Shown: in pieces, positions 8,050 to 15,539 of the stretch
How the letters are laid out: each line of letters starts with the position of its first letter
How positions within the stretch are numbered: the first letter of the stretch is position 1
DNA from: Chitinophagaceae bacterium
GTDB lineage: Bacteria > Bacteroidota > Bacteroidia > Chitinophagales > Chitinophagaceae
Length of the DNA stretch: 50,283 bases
Assembly (NCBI GenBank): GCA_028288595.1
Contig: JAQBNK010000160.1
Coordinates: 1 to 50,283, forward strand
Reading direction: 5' to 3'
Translations under genes and position numbers: made by a program
Notes under the pieces: generated by a model
Database searches by the model: none
The model's input: only the letters and a program-made list of their open reading frames with translations
What the model was told of the DNA's origin: nothing

Positions 8050-8475
8050 TTACCATTTATCGACTTCTTCAGAAGTAGTAGCCGGGGCCACAGCTTCAAC
8101 TTCAGGTGTTTCTACTTCTGCTACTTCTGTTTCAGGAAGGGATTGCGTTTCTGTTCCGGCAACAGCTTCTTCAACAGCCTCAGGATATTCATGATTAAAA
8201 GCATCGAAATCAAAATCAGGCATCAGGTCAGTCTTAACGTAATCAACAGCTTCTCCCAGTGCTTTTATAAACTTATTAAAATCTTCCTTATAAAGAAAAA
8301 TCTTGTGCCTGTCATAACCATTATCATCAAAACGCTTGCGGCTCTCGGTGATCGTTAAATAGTAATCGTTCCCACGAGTCGCTCTTACATCGAAGAAATA
8401 AGTTCTTCTTTTACCGGCCCTGATGCGTTTACTGTACACGCTTTCCAGTTTCTTGTCGTTATTTTCGTACGCCAC
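8050..8475 (-). CDS. DUF3276 / PUR-domain nucleic-acid-binding protein
   Basis: A 141-residue cytoplasmic protein. Residues 10-85 (SVYSKRIRAGKRRTYFFDVR, YYLTITESRKR, KIFLYKEDFNKF) form the PUR-type RNA/ssDNA-binding fold of DUF3276, a small family conserved in Bacteroidota. The C-terminal third (about 100-141) is acidic and low in complexity (repeated Glu, Val, Pro, Thr), probably disordered. A well-formed promoter lies upstream at 8518-8548 and a terminator downstream, so it is an independent unit. Role is likely RNA binding or post-transcriptional regulation; this is inferred from the fold only. Confidence 0.85.
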   Translation of the reverse strand: MAYENNDKKLESVYSKRIRAGKRRTYFFDVRATRGNDYYLTITESRKRFDDNGYDRHKIFLYKEDFNKFIKALGEAVDYVKTDLMPDFDFDAFNHEYPEAVEEAVAGTETQSLPETEVAEVETPEVEAVAPATTSEEVDKW

Positions 8476-8517
8476 AGTTATTGAGTTTTGGTTTTTAGCA
8501 ATCCGTTTATAATGTTA

Positions 8518-8548
8518 CAAATATAATACTGTTTTCAAATTGCCAAAA
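8518..8548 (-). promoter_or_regulatory. promoter of the DUF3276 gene
   Basis: On the minus strand TTTTG (8544-8548), an 18-bp spacer, then TATATTTG (8518-8525). This matches the Bacteroidota primary-sigma consensus at both boxes with good spacing and gives a leader of about 37 nt. Confidence 0.7.
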
Positions 8549-8571
8549 TTTTAGCGCAGTATTAAAAAAAA

Positions 8572-10389
8572 TTAATCCTCACGGGTATTTTGAAGGCGGT
8601 ATAATTCAGCATAAAGTCCGTTCAAATGCATTAATTGCTGGTGAGTGCCATGCTCAGCGATTGCTCCATTCGCCATAAAGAGGATATTATCGAAATTAAT
8701 TGCTGTAAGAATTCTGTGACTGATGAAAACAGAAGTTCTGTCATTGAGGCTCCGGGCAAGATTGCGACTGATCTCATGTTCCGTTTTTGCATCCACAGCG
8801 CTAAGGCAATCGTCAAAAATTATGAGTGAAGGATCTTTTATTAATGCTCTCGCGATGGATACTCTTTGTTTTTGTCCGCCGCTAAGCGTTATCCCTCGTT
8901 CTCCTATTACCGTCTGGTAACTTTTGGACAGCGTAGCAATTTCTTTATCCACGCTTGCAAGTTGCGCTACCTGCCTGATGCTCTCCATTTCAGCCGGCAT
9001 CTCCAGGCCAAAAGAAATATTATTTTCTACTGTATCACTAAAAAGAAAAACGTCCTGTGGCACATAGCTCACCTGCCTGCGCAAATCATCCAGTTTAATT
9101 TTGGAGATAGGCACATTATCTATAGTGATGAGACCAGAACCAGCCTCATAATATCTTAGCAGCAACTGTGCAATGGTTGATTTTCCGCTACCTGTTTTAC
9201 CAAGTATCAATATTTTCTCGCCATTGCGTATATCCAGCGAAAAGTTATTCAAAGCCTGTATACCAGTATTAGGATAAGTAAAAGAAACATTTCTAAAGCT
9301 GATACTTGTTTTTAGTGAAACAACAGCGGCATCTTTAGTTCCCTGTATTCCAGGTTTAATATGCAGAAACTCATTGATGCGTTTTTGAGAAGCAGATGCT
9401 CTTTGAATCATACTCGCCACCCATCCTATGGAACTTACTGGAAAAGTGAGCATATTAATATAGATAACAAACTCTACAATAATTCCAACCCGTGTAGGGT
9501 CGTGCAAAGCCATCTGTCCACCTATTAATATAGTGATCAGGGTGCTCAACCCGATCATTAAGCTCATGCTTGGAAAATATATTGCTTCCACCTTCGCCAG
9601 ATCCACCGCTCCCCTCCTGTAGGATTCACTATTGTTTCTAAAAAAACCAAGCATCGCACTTTCCTGCACAAAAGATTTAATAACCCGTATCCCTGAATAT
9701 GATTCCTGGGCCGTAGTGGTAAGATCAGATAACCTTGCCTGAACCTGTTCACTTTTTTTATGAATGATAGTATTTACCAGGTAGATAGCAATGGCAAGTA
9801 ATGGTAAAGGAGCCAGTACAAGCAGCGTAAGATGTACATCTTTTCTAAGCATATTAATTACGCAGAAAGTGATAAGTGCCAGCAAGTTGATCAGGTACAT
9901 AATCGCGGGGCCGGCGTACATTCTTACCCGGCTCACGTCTTCGGTTATCCGGTTCATCAGGTCGCCGGTCGCATGTGTTTTAAAAAAGTTGAGATCAAGC
10001 TGCTGGTAATGACAGAATATTTCATTTTTCTGATCGTACTCTATGTGACGGCTCATAACAATGATCGTCTGGCGCATAAAAAACATCAATACTCCTCTTA
10101 TCACGGCCATAATTAAGATGAGGATGCAAAAAATAGCAACAATGGAAACTGATTTTCCCGGAAGACCTTCTACCTGGCGAATGATCCATTGAACCAAAAC
10201 ATCATGGTAACCAATTTTAACCGCTGTAGCTGTATGGCTGAGTGTTTGTTGTACCCTGCTCACAAGATAACCCGTGATCTCGGGTGCCAGAACGGCGAAA
10301 TAATTGGAAGAAATAACGAACAATATTCCAATAACCAGCCTGTATCTATATTTCCAGAAATATTTATTGAGCGCTGAAAGATGCTTCAC
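8572..10389 (-). CDS. ABC exporter, fused membrane and ATPase domains
   Basis: About 605 residues from a GTG at 10389 (VKHLSALNKYFWKYRYRLVI); the frame stays open to 10452 but that part lies in repeat DNA and does not resemble the family. Six membrane helices span roughly 15-330 (type IV exporter fold). The nucleotide-binding domain has Walker A GKTGSGKST near 394-402, the signature LSGGQ near 500, and Walker B SLIIFDDCLSAVD near 520. The residue after the Walker B Asp is Asp rather than the usual Glu, as in MdlA/YheH-type half-transporters, so it may work as a heterodimer with another subunit or hydrolyse ATP slowly. Substrate not predictable. Confidence 0.88.
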   Translation of the reverse strand: MKHLSALNKYFWKYRYRLVIGILFVISSNYFAVLAPEITGYLVSRVQQTLSHTATAVKIGYHDVLVQWIIRQVEGLPGKSVSIVAIFCILILIMAVIRGVLMFFMRQTIIVMSRHIEYDQKNEIFCHYQQLDLNFFKTHATGDLMNRITEDVSRVRMYAGPAIMYLINLLALITFCVINMLRKDVHLTLLVLAPLPLLAIAIYLVNTIIHKKSEQVQARLSDLTTTAQESYSGIRVIKSFVQESAMLGFFRNNSESYRRGAVDLAKVEAIYFPSMSLMIGLSTLITILIGGQMALHDPTRVGIIVEFVIYINMLTFPVSSIGWVASMIQRASASQKRINEFLHIKPGIQGTKDAAVVSLKTSISFRNVSFTYPNTGIQALNNFSLDIRNGEKILILGKTGSGKSTIAQLLLRYYEAGSGLITIDNVPISKIKLDDLRRQVSYVPQDVFLFSDTVENNISFGLEMPAEMESIRQVAQLASVDKEIATLSKSYQTVIGERGITLSGGQKQRVSIARALIKDPSLIIFDDCLSAVDAKTEHEISRNLARSLNDRTSVFISHRILTAINFDNILFMANGAIAEHGTHQQLMHLNGLYAELYRLQNTRED

Positions 10390-10400
10390 TGGACAAAGGT

Positions 10401-10526
10401 AATTAGCAAATGAGAAGATTAGCAAATTCGCAAATGTAAAACGGCACAACAAGCAAACTTGTCACAAACTCACACGTTCTAAAAGTTTTGTTACGCATTT
10501 GCTAACCACTAATTTGCTGATTTGAG
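10401..10526. repeat. inverted word-repeat, TTAGCAAAT type
   Basis: Left part 10401-10436 has TTAGCAAAT twice plus CGCAAATG; right part 10496-10526 has CATTTGCTAACC, TAATTTGCTGATTTG, the same words in reverse complement. It lies between the ABC exporter and the tRNA-Ser promoter and overlaps the exporter's open upstream frame. Confidence 0.65.
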
Positions 10527-10535
10527 TAATTTTTT

Positions 10536-10565
10536 TTTGTGGTTATGCCTGAGAATGTATTTTTG
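10536..10565 (+). promoter_or_regulatory. promoter of tRNA-Ser
   Basis: TTTG at 10536-10539, 18-bp spacer, TATTTTTG at 10558-10565, ending 4 bp before the first base of the tRNA. Both boxes and the spacing match the Bacteroidota consensus, so the tRNA transcript would begin at or next to its mature 5' end. Confidence 0.75.
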
Positions 10566-10569
10566 CCGC

Positions 10570-10654
10570 GGAGAGATGGCAGAGCGGTCTAATGCGGCGG
10601 TCTTGAAAACCGTTGACTGTTACAGGTCCGGGGGTTCGAATCCCTCTCTCTCCG
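10570..10654 (+). tRNA. tRNA-Ser (anticodon UGA)
   Basis: Acceptor stem GGAGAGA pairs with TCTCTCC at the 3' end, followed by discriminator G. The D arm contains GCAGAGCGGTCTAATGCGGC, the anticodon loop CTTGAAA gives anticodon TGA (UGA, serine), a variable arm typical of class II tRNA follows, and the T loop is GGTTCGAATCC. Length 85 nt; CCA is not encoded, as usual in the phylum. A promoter lies directly upstream and a terminator directly downstream. Confidence 0.96.
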
Positions 10655-10658
10655 CATA

Positions 10659-10697
10659 CCCCTGTAAACGTTTTAAGTTTACGGGGATTTTTATTTT
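10659..10697 (+). terminator. intrinsic terminator of tRNA-Ser
   Basis: CCCCTGTAAAC and GTTTACGGGG form a stem (one bulged T) around a short loop, followed by ATTTTTATTTTTT. It begins 5 bp after the tRNA. Confidence 0.85.
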
Positions 10698-10776
10698 TTA
10701 CATTGGAGGAATAATGCAAAAAGTGAAAGGACGAGATGACTAAATAAATTGCTGGTAAGCTATTATGAATTATTCT

Positions 10777-10908
10777 TTCAGACAACCCATTCCCATTTAT
10801 TTTCAAAGCAACTGCATGTTCGCCTGGCCTGCGATTAGGAGGTGTGATCTTCAAACCTTTATCATCCGTGGTAAAAGTCACATTCCCATGTCCGAGCAAA
10901 GTTGACTT
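10777..10908 (-). pseudogene. remnant of a GH29 alpha-L-fucosidase C-terminus
   Basis: Reverse-strand translation gives KSTLLGHGNVTFTTDDKGLK followed by ITPPNRRPGEHAVALKING. This pattern (LLG, then short beta-strands, DxxGLxI, P-rich turn, pocket ending in ALKI) is what I know from the last about 40 residues of Bacteroidota alpha-L-fucosidases. Stop codons lie just upstream in frame and no start fits, so only the tail is left. It sits about 120 bp after tRNA-Ser. The match is by eye; an unrelated short coding remnant is possible. Confidence 0.45.
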
Positions 10909-11013
10909 TCAATCGAATCAACTTCATAATGATTTGCAGAAGACAAAGCTCTTATCGAATATTTCCTGTCGCCTTCGGGCCAGCCCTATCACAGGCGCAG
11001 CAGTTTCAAGCGC

Positions 11014-12492
11014 TTAGTGGCTTGGTATCTCGATAATAAAATGCAATCCTTCATTGATATTTCCTTCAGCATGAATACTTGCACCAATACCTTCAACCAG
11101 TGACTTAACAGTAAAAAGGCCCAGCCCTTTGCCTTCTTCTTCGATATGAAAATGCTGGTATAATCCAAATAACCGTTCTCTAATAACTTTAGGATTTAAT
11201 CCTTTTCCGTTGTCACCAAAACTTAATTTTATCAGGCCTTCTTTTTTTTCGCTGCTGGCTTTTATTACAAGGGGAACGTCAGGTCTTCTGAATTTAATGG
11301 CATTAGAAAATAAATGTTCAAATATTGAGGAAAGATAGCCCGCATGAAACCTGATCCAGTGTTCTTTAAAGTCAATCTCGACCACAGCATCAATCGCATC
11401 CAACTGAATCTTGTATTTTCTTTTTGTCCTTTCAAAGACCTCTTCAAGGTTTACTAAAGTTTTCTCTACCCTGCCTGTTTCCTTTAAAATCAGAATTTTA
11501 ATAAGATCATTGATGATATCATTGAGATGATGAGCAGAGTGTTTAAGCAAGTTTACCAGGCGCTTGTTCCCTTCATCCAGGTCTTTTTGATTAATCAATT
11601 CAATCAGTGCCAGCATGTTGGTAAGTGGCGCTCTAAAATTGTGCGAGGTAATAAAAGAAAACTGTTTTATATCCTGGGTAGTTCTTAAAAGATCTTTTGC
11701 AAGCGCCTGCTTTATTTCCTCATTTTTCTTAATGGCTGTTACATCCCTTGCAATACTGATCACATGACTCACTTTTCCTTTGTTATTCTTTACAGGCAGG
11801 AGATTAAAGTGTAACCAAAATGCTTTGCCCTCTTTATTATAATTGAGAAGTTCACCAAAATAAGGCTCGCCTGAAGAGATACAGAGGTTAAGCCTTTCAA
11901 GTTCATATTTATCTGTATAAGCGCCATGGAGGATACCAGGAGGTTTTCCCATCAACTCTGCAGCGGTATAGCCACTCATCTTTTCATAAGCCGGATTAAT
12001 ATATCGGATAACTCTTTTTCCACGTCCTTCAATCTTGGTGATCATGATGCCATCAACCATATTACGGATAATGGATTCCAGGAGATTGAGTTGCTGTTCC
12101 CTTAATTTCTTTTCTGTAATGTTCATGGCACTCACCAGTCGTGCAGTCCTTCCATTTATGGTAACAGGATAAGACCGGATACTAACATCGATCAACTCCT
12201 GGTTTTTTAGTTGATGCTGTTGCTGATTCTTCTTTTGCTCATATACCCGGACATATTTTTCACTTCTTATATTTTCGGAAGAATGAAGATCATGCATGGT
12301 CATTAATAAAAACTGTTTTTTCGTATAGCCATATTGCTTAACTGCACATTTGTTGACCAATAATATTTGAAGACTTGCTGCATCAATAACCCACATGGGA
12401 AAAGGACTCTTGTTAAAAATAATTTCACAGAGCGAGGTTACATCATGAGGGGTCACACTGGAATAAAATGGTGAATTCTTATCTGTTGGCAT
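11014..12492 (-). CDS. PAS-domain sensor histidine kinase
   Basis: A 492-residue kinase without membrane segments. PAS domain 1 covers about 20-125 (FPMWVIDAASLQILLVNKCA, ending NITEKK), PAS 2 about 135-255 (INPAYEKMSGYTAAELMGKP, then PAC segment ISIARDVTAIKK). The dimerisation/phosphoacceptor helix has His284 in ITSHNFRAPLTNM, an uncommon but known HNFRAP form of the H-box. The ATPase domain has the N-box N397 (HLFSNAIKFR), G1 DNGKGL at 427-432 and G2 GKGLGLFT at 454-461. Cytoplasmic, so it probably senses an internal or redox signal. No intact response regulator is adjacent; the nearest is the broken receiver at 13121-13545, a possible former partner. Confidence 0.9.
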   Translation of the reverse strand: MPTDKNSPFYSSVTPHDVTSLCEIIFNKSPFPMWVIDAASLQILLVNKCAVKQYGYTKKQFLLMTMHDLHSSENIRSEKYVRVYEQKKNQQQHQLKNQELIDVSIRSYPVTINGRTARLVSAMNITEKKLREQQLNLLESIIRNMVDGIMITKIEGRGKRVIRYINPAYEKMSGYTAAELMGKPPGILHGAYTDKYELERLNLCISSGEPYFGELLNYNKEGKAFWLHFNLLPVKNNKGKVSHVISIARDVTAIKKNEEIKQALAKDLLRTTQDIKQFSFITSHNFRAPLTNMLALIELINQKDLDEGNKRLVNLLKHSAHHLNDIINDLIKILILKETGRVEKTLVNLEEVFERTKRKYKIQLDAIDAVVEIDFKEHWIRFHAGYLSSIFEHLFSNAIKFRRPDVPLVIKASSEKKEGLIKLSFGDNGKGLNPKVIRERLFGLYQHFHIEEEGKGLGLFTVKSLVEGIGASIHAEGNINEGLHFIIEIPSH

Positions 12493-12551
12493 TAGAATTT
12501 GTGTTACAAACAGGAGATTGGATAATTATTAACTTCGGATACAGTTTTCTA

Positions 12552-12884
12552 TCATTTCCATCCGCCTCCCAGGTCGCGGTATAAATTAACTATAGCCTGA
12601 AGTTGTTGTAAGCGGTCACTCACCTGGTTTAATTCTGCAGATAACAGACTCTGCTGGGCAGTTAATACTTCTGTATAATTTGCAGAACTGTAACGCACAA
12701 GTAACTGAGTGTACTCAACTGCTTTTTTCAAATTGACTATCTGGCTGTCGCGAAGATTTGTTTTCTCCAATGTGCTATAATAAGCCGCGATGTCATTAGA
12801 AACTTCCTGCCCGCTGTTTGAGGCGCAACTTTTATTCTTGCACGCCATTGAATGTTTTTAAAAAATTGCTTGCTCATCTCTGGA
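12552..12884 (-). pseudogene. 3' remnant of an RND-type outer-membrane efflux factor (OprM/NodT/TolC family)
   Basis: The last about 85 codons read SGQEVSNDIAAYYSTLEKTN, then YTEVLTAQQSLLSAELNQVS and finally LQAIVNLYRDLGGGWK, which is the highly conserved C-terminal block of outer-membrane factors of RND pumps. Immediately upstream, in a different frame, FFKNIQWRARIKVA resembles the family's LFNxGQLRARIKVA segment that normally lies about 20 residues further from SGQEVS, so an internal deletion with frame change is visible. About 350 N-terminal residues are missing. No pump or adaptor gene is nearby. Confidence 0.75.
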
Positions 12885-12941
12885 TTTTTAGTTACATGCT
12901 TATGTACATGCTTGAAACCACAAAGATTCACCTGCATTTTA

Positions 12942-12978
12942 GACAGAGTTTGGAGAAAGTCTGAAGAGAATCTGGATT
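12942..12978 (-). promoter_or_regulatory. candidate OmpR-type regulator site upstream of the efflux remnant
   Basis: Minus-strand ATCCAGATTCTCTTCAGACT followed by TTCTCCAAACTCTG contains two or three CAGA-like half-sites at 11-12 bp spacing. Similar sequence occurs before the DUF4136 gene (14243-14269) and the PepSY gene (16438-16465). Motif found by eye. Confidence 0.3.
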
Positions 12979-13010
12979 ATGTCTTTACATTTTCTTAATC
13001 AACAGATAAT

Positions 13011-13036
13011 AAAAAAGCCCCTGTAGAAACAGGGGC
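13011..13036 (-). terminator. strong intrinsic terminator, TTCT loop
   Basis: GCCCCTGT / ACAGGGGC, 8-bp stem with a 4-nt loop (TTCT on the minus strand), followed on the minus strand by TTTTTTATTAT. It lies about 85 bp after the end of the broken receiver gene and probably was its terminator. Confidence 0.8.
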
Positions 13037-13120
13037 CTGTACCAAAACTAACTGCTTATGAGAAATAATTATTAATGCAAAATAACTACCTGAAACTGGT
13101 TTAATTCTGGAGAAGAAATT

Positions 13121-13545
13121 TCAAAAATAATTTAACGGTTGATAATGCTTCGGCGCAGTGAGCTCAACAAGCTGTCGTGCCAATTCAGTGTATTCAACAT
13201 AAAACCGGCTCTTCTCAAAACAGGCAACCGCACCGAGGTTCATTAATTTTTGCCTCAATAAAGCTGTCATACGGATTACCATATAAGGCTACCGGAATTG
13301 AATCCCAGCGGGAATCAGTTTTTTAATAAAGTCAATATTTCATCGCCGCTGTTTCCTTGTACCCGGTAATCAACACCGATCAATTCCGGGTAAGCTGAAA
13401 CAGGAAGTTGTTCTAATCGCTTCCTTAATGTATTACCATCCCGAAAAAAAGTTATGCATTCGGATAAACCAATCCTTGAGAAAATTAAACTTAATGTAGA
13501 CCGGCCATCTTCATCGTCGTCTACTAAAAAAATAGAAAATTCCAT
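13121..13545 (-). pseudogene. receiver-only response regulator with two +1 frameshifts
   Basis: Frame one encodes MEFSIFLVDDDEDGRSTLSL to the phospho-acceptor region ELIGVDYRVQGNSGDEIL and stops at 13315. Frame two continues DSRWDSIPVALYGNPYD and on to EAKIN; frame three gives LGAVACFEKSRFYVEYTELA and on to the stop at 13121. Removing one A from the six-A run near 13320 and one C near 13230 gives a continuous 140-residue single-domain receiver with all landmarks: acidic pair DDD, Asp in GVDY, and the Lys of FEKS. Either a recently broken gene or two sequencing errors. The 5' reading alone would be a 76-residue fragment lacking the signalling face. Confidence 0.8.
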
Positions 13546-13622
13546 TTGTTTTTTATTTAAGTGGTTGGTTAAAAAAATATAATGAAAAATACTTGTTCAA
13601 AAAATGAATGCACTGAAGGTTA

Positions 13623-14201
13623 CTAACCATTTAATTGCGGTACATTAAATTTTTTTAAAATAGAGGTAACATCAGTCTGCATTTCCTGTGTTGTTACCGT
13701 CTTGCTGCTTACATCTCCCTGCCAGATCAATTGGTTTGTTTTTGAATCAACCATGTTCACGGTAAGGGTACCCTGTTTGAAAGGAACGTTGTAAGTATGA
13801 TATATCGCAAGGTCAGCGGGATAATACATATAACCCATTCTGTGCCTCCATCCGTTATAATAATAATGTGTGTACGGATAATTATAAACCGGTTCAGGAA
13901 TACGGTTAACTTTTTTTTCAACCATCACGTTATAGTCCAGTATAACATCAGGCGTTTGAGAGGTTTCCTTCCACCCCTTGTTTTCTAACTGAAGGCTGAT
14001 GGTATTTTTAATGTTGTTGTCAATAATGTCATTGTCGGCTATATCTTCTTTTTTTTCTCCTGTTCCGTTAGACCAGCTAAATGTTTTGTAGTTACTGAAG
14101 TTTATGCCAGGTGCACTTTCTACATGCGTTGTAACAAGGCATCCGGGCAAAATAAAAGCAGATGCAATTGCTGCTGATAGAATTAAGACAAACTGTTTCA
14201 T
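13623..14201 (-). CDS. DUF4136-family lipoprotein
   Basis: A 192-residue lipoprotein: MKQFVLILSAAIASAFILPGC is a signal peptide with lipobox LPGC. NFSNYKTFSWSNG and the later LTVNMVDSKTNQLIWQGDVS followed by SILKKFN are the typical start and end of DUF4136, an envelope-associated family of unknown function. A Tyr/His-rich stretch (PVYNYPYTHYYYNGWRHRMG, about 102-121) is unusual and could bind metal or sit at a surface. It lies just downstream of the kinase/regulator pair on the same strand but with its own upstream gap that contains a candidate regulator site. A role in envelope stress is inferred from context only. Confidence 0.8.
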   Translation of the reverse strand: MKQFVLILSAAIASAFILPGCLVTTHVESAPGINFSNYKTFSWSNGTGEKKEDIADNDIIDNNIKNTISLQLENKGWKETSQTPDVILDYNVMVEKKVNRIPEPVYNYPYTHYYYNGWRHRMGYMYYPADLAIYHTYNVPFKQGTLTVNMVDSKTNQLIWQGDVSSKTVTTQEMQTDVTSILKKFNVPQLNG

Positions 14202-14242
14202 GATTTAATTTTGTTAGTTCAATTATTCAGCAAAGAAATAAA

Positions 14243-14269
14243 CAGAAAATGTAGAGAGATTGGAGATAA
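14243..14269 (-). promoter_or_regulatory. candidate OmpR-type regulator site upstream of the DUF4136 gene
   Basis: Minus-strand TTATCTCCAATCTCTCTACA then TTTTCTG resembles the site upstream of the efflux remnant (TCCAGATTCTCTTCAGAC). It lies about 40-70 bp before the ATG. Found by eye. Confidence 0.25.
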
Positions 14270-14278
14270 TAGAAAAAC

Positions 14279-15529
14279 TTACCAGTTCAATCGAAAAAGG
14301 TGATTCCCGTTTTCATAGGAATAGATAATATGAATATTCGATTGATCGCAGATCTGCTTTACTATAGACAAGCCTAATCCATTATGATGGCTGTGTGCTT
14401 TTTCTTTATAAAAACGGTGAAAGACTTTTTTTTGATCTAAGGGCTTTAGAAGACCTGTGTTGCCCACAATAAGTTGTTTCTCCTTTAAATAAATATCAAT
14501 GCTTCCGCCTTTAATATTGTGCCTGCTGCCATTACTGAGTAAATTATTCAATAAAATATCTACGAGGTCCTCGTTTGCAGTAATGAATGCATCTTCCAGT
14601 TGACAACGCAACTGAAGCTCATTAGTGTTCCATAGTTCATTGAATTGTTTCAATTTTTCTTCCACCTTTTCTTTCAGGTTGATATTGCTTACCTGGTCGA
14701 ATTGCTGGTTTTCTATCTTTCGCATTAAAAGTAAAGACCGGCTTAATTGCGACATTTTTTTCACAGATACATAAATACCTTTCAGCTCTTCACTTTGCTC
14801 TTCCGAAAGATCTTCTTTCTGAATGAGCAGATCCAGTTTAGACCGGATCACAGCAAGTGGAGTTTGCAACTCATGAGATGCATTCTCTGTAAATTCTTTT
14901 AAGGATTGATACTCTTCTTCGGCTTTGCGGATAGTATCTTTTAAATTCTCATTCAGGAATACAAACTCGTTGATGTTTGTTTCAGGCAATTCTACCTCTT
15001 TAACTTTCCCCAATTTATAATTGCGCATCGCCTCGATTGTAGCGTAGAAAGGCTGCCACAGTCTTTTCAGAACAATTCGGTTAATGAAAACAGAAATTAA
15101 AAGGATCACCAGGATGGTACTTAACGTTACCAGTATAATACTTGTTGCCAGGTTGTGTGTTCCTGCCAATGGCCTGATCAGTGTTATCTTATATACCTGG
15201 CCTTTGACAGGTATGGTGAAAATAAATTTCCGGAATGACGCAGAAATATTTTCTGCACTATCAAAAAGCGTTATAAAAGTCAGTACATCTTTTGCCGGCC
15301 TGGAAACAAGTGTATAATTCACCTGCACTTCTCCCATGTGGTCAGCTACCGGCAGGTTACCGGTTGCATGAACATAACTTTCCATCCTTGTTTTCCTGTG
15401 ATTTAGCACTTCATCAACTTCCTTCAGTAATATATAATCCAGCAAAAAATAATAGACAATGCTCGATATCAAAAATGTCAGCACAGTTACTAACATGACG
15501 ATCCGGTTATATCGTGTAAAAAGCCTCAT
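14279..15529 (-). CDS. sensor histidine kinase of an OmpR-type two-component system
   Basis: A 416-residue inner-membrane kinase. Membrane helix 1 is at about 10-34, a periplasmic sensor of some 95 residues follows, and helix 2 is at about 128-153. The phospho-acceptor is His219 in ENASHELQTPLAVI. The ATPase domain has the N-box LLNNLLSNGSRHN, a reduced G1 box (VGNTG) and G2 NGLGLSIVKQ. The gene starts 10 bp after the regulator's stop, so they form one operon. The neighbours (PepSY-like and DUF4136 exported proteins) suggest an envelope signal. Orthology to CusS/ArlS-type kinases is only general. Confidence 0.92.
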   Translation of the reverse strand: MRLFTRYNRIVMLVTVLTFLISSIVYYFLLDYILLKEVDEVLNHRKTRMESYVHATGNLPVADHMGEVQVNYTLVSRPAKDVLTFITLFDSAENISASFRKFIFTIPVKGQVYKITLIRPLAGTHNLATSIILVTLSTILVILLISVFINRIVLKRLWQPFYATIEAMRNYKLGKVKEVELPETNINEFVFLNENLKDTIRKAEEEYQSLKEFTENASHELQTPLAVIRSKLDLLIQKEDLSEEQSEELKGIYVSVKKMSQLSRSLLLMRKIENQQFDQVSNINLKEKVEEKLKQFNELWNTNELQLRCQLEDAFITANEDLVDILLNNLLSNGSRHNIKGGSIDIYLKEKQLIVGNTGLLKPLDQKKVFHRFYKEKAHSHHNGLGLSIVKQICDQSNIHIIYSYENGNHLFRLNW

Positions 15530-15539
15530 TGTTCATTTA

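Noticed and set aside
10522-10743. Open frame on the plus strand across the tRNA
   Set aside because: It reads through tRNA-Ser and its terminator; a typical artefact (the SNPSLSA-like peptide arises from tRNA sequence).
10543-10899. 118-codon minus-strand frame across the tRNA
   Set aside because: Only its first part (10777-10899) resembles protein (GH29 tail); the rest is the tRNA antisense, so it is not a gene.
12737-12937. 66-codon minus-strand frame
   Set aside because: Its middle is the out-of-frame piece of the efflux pseudogene; it ends inside the other frame and is not an independent gene.
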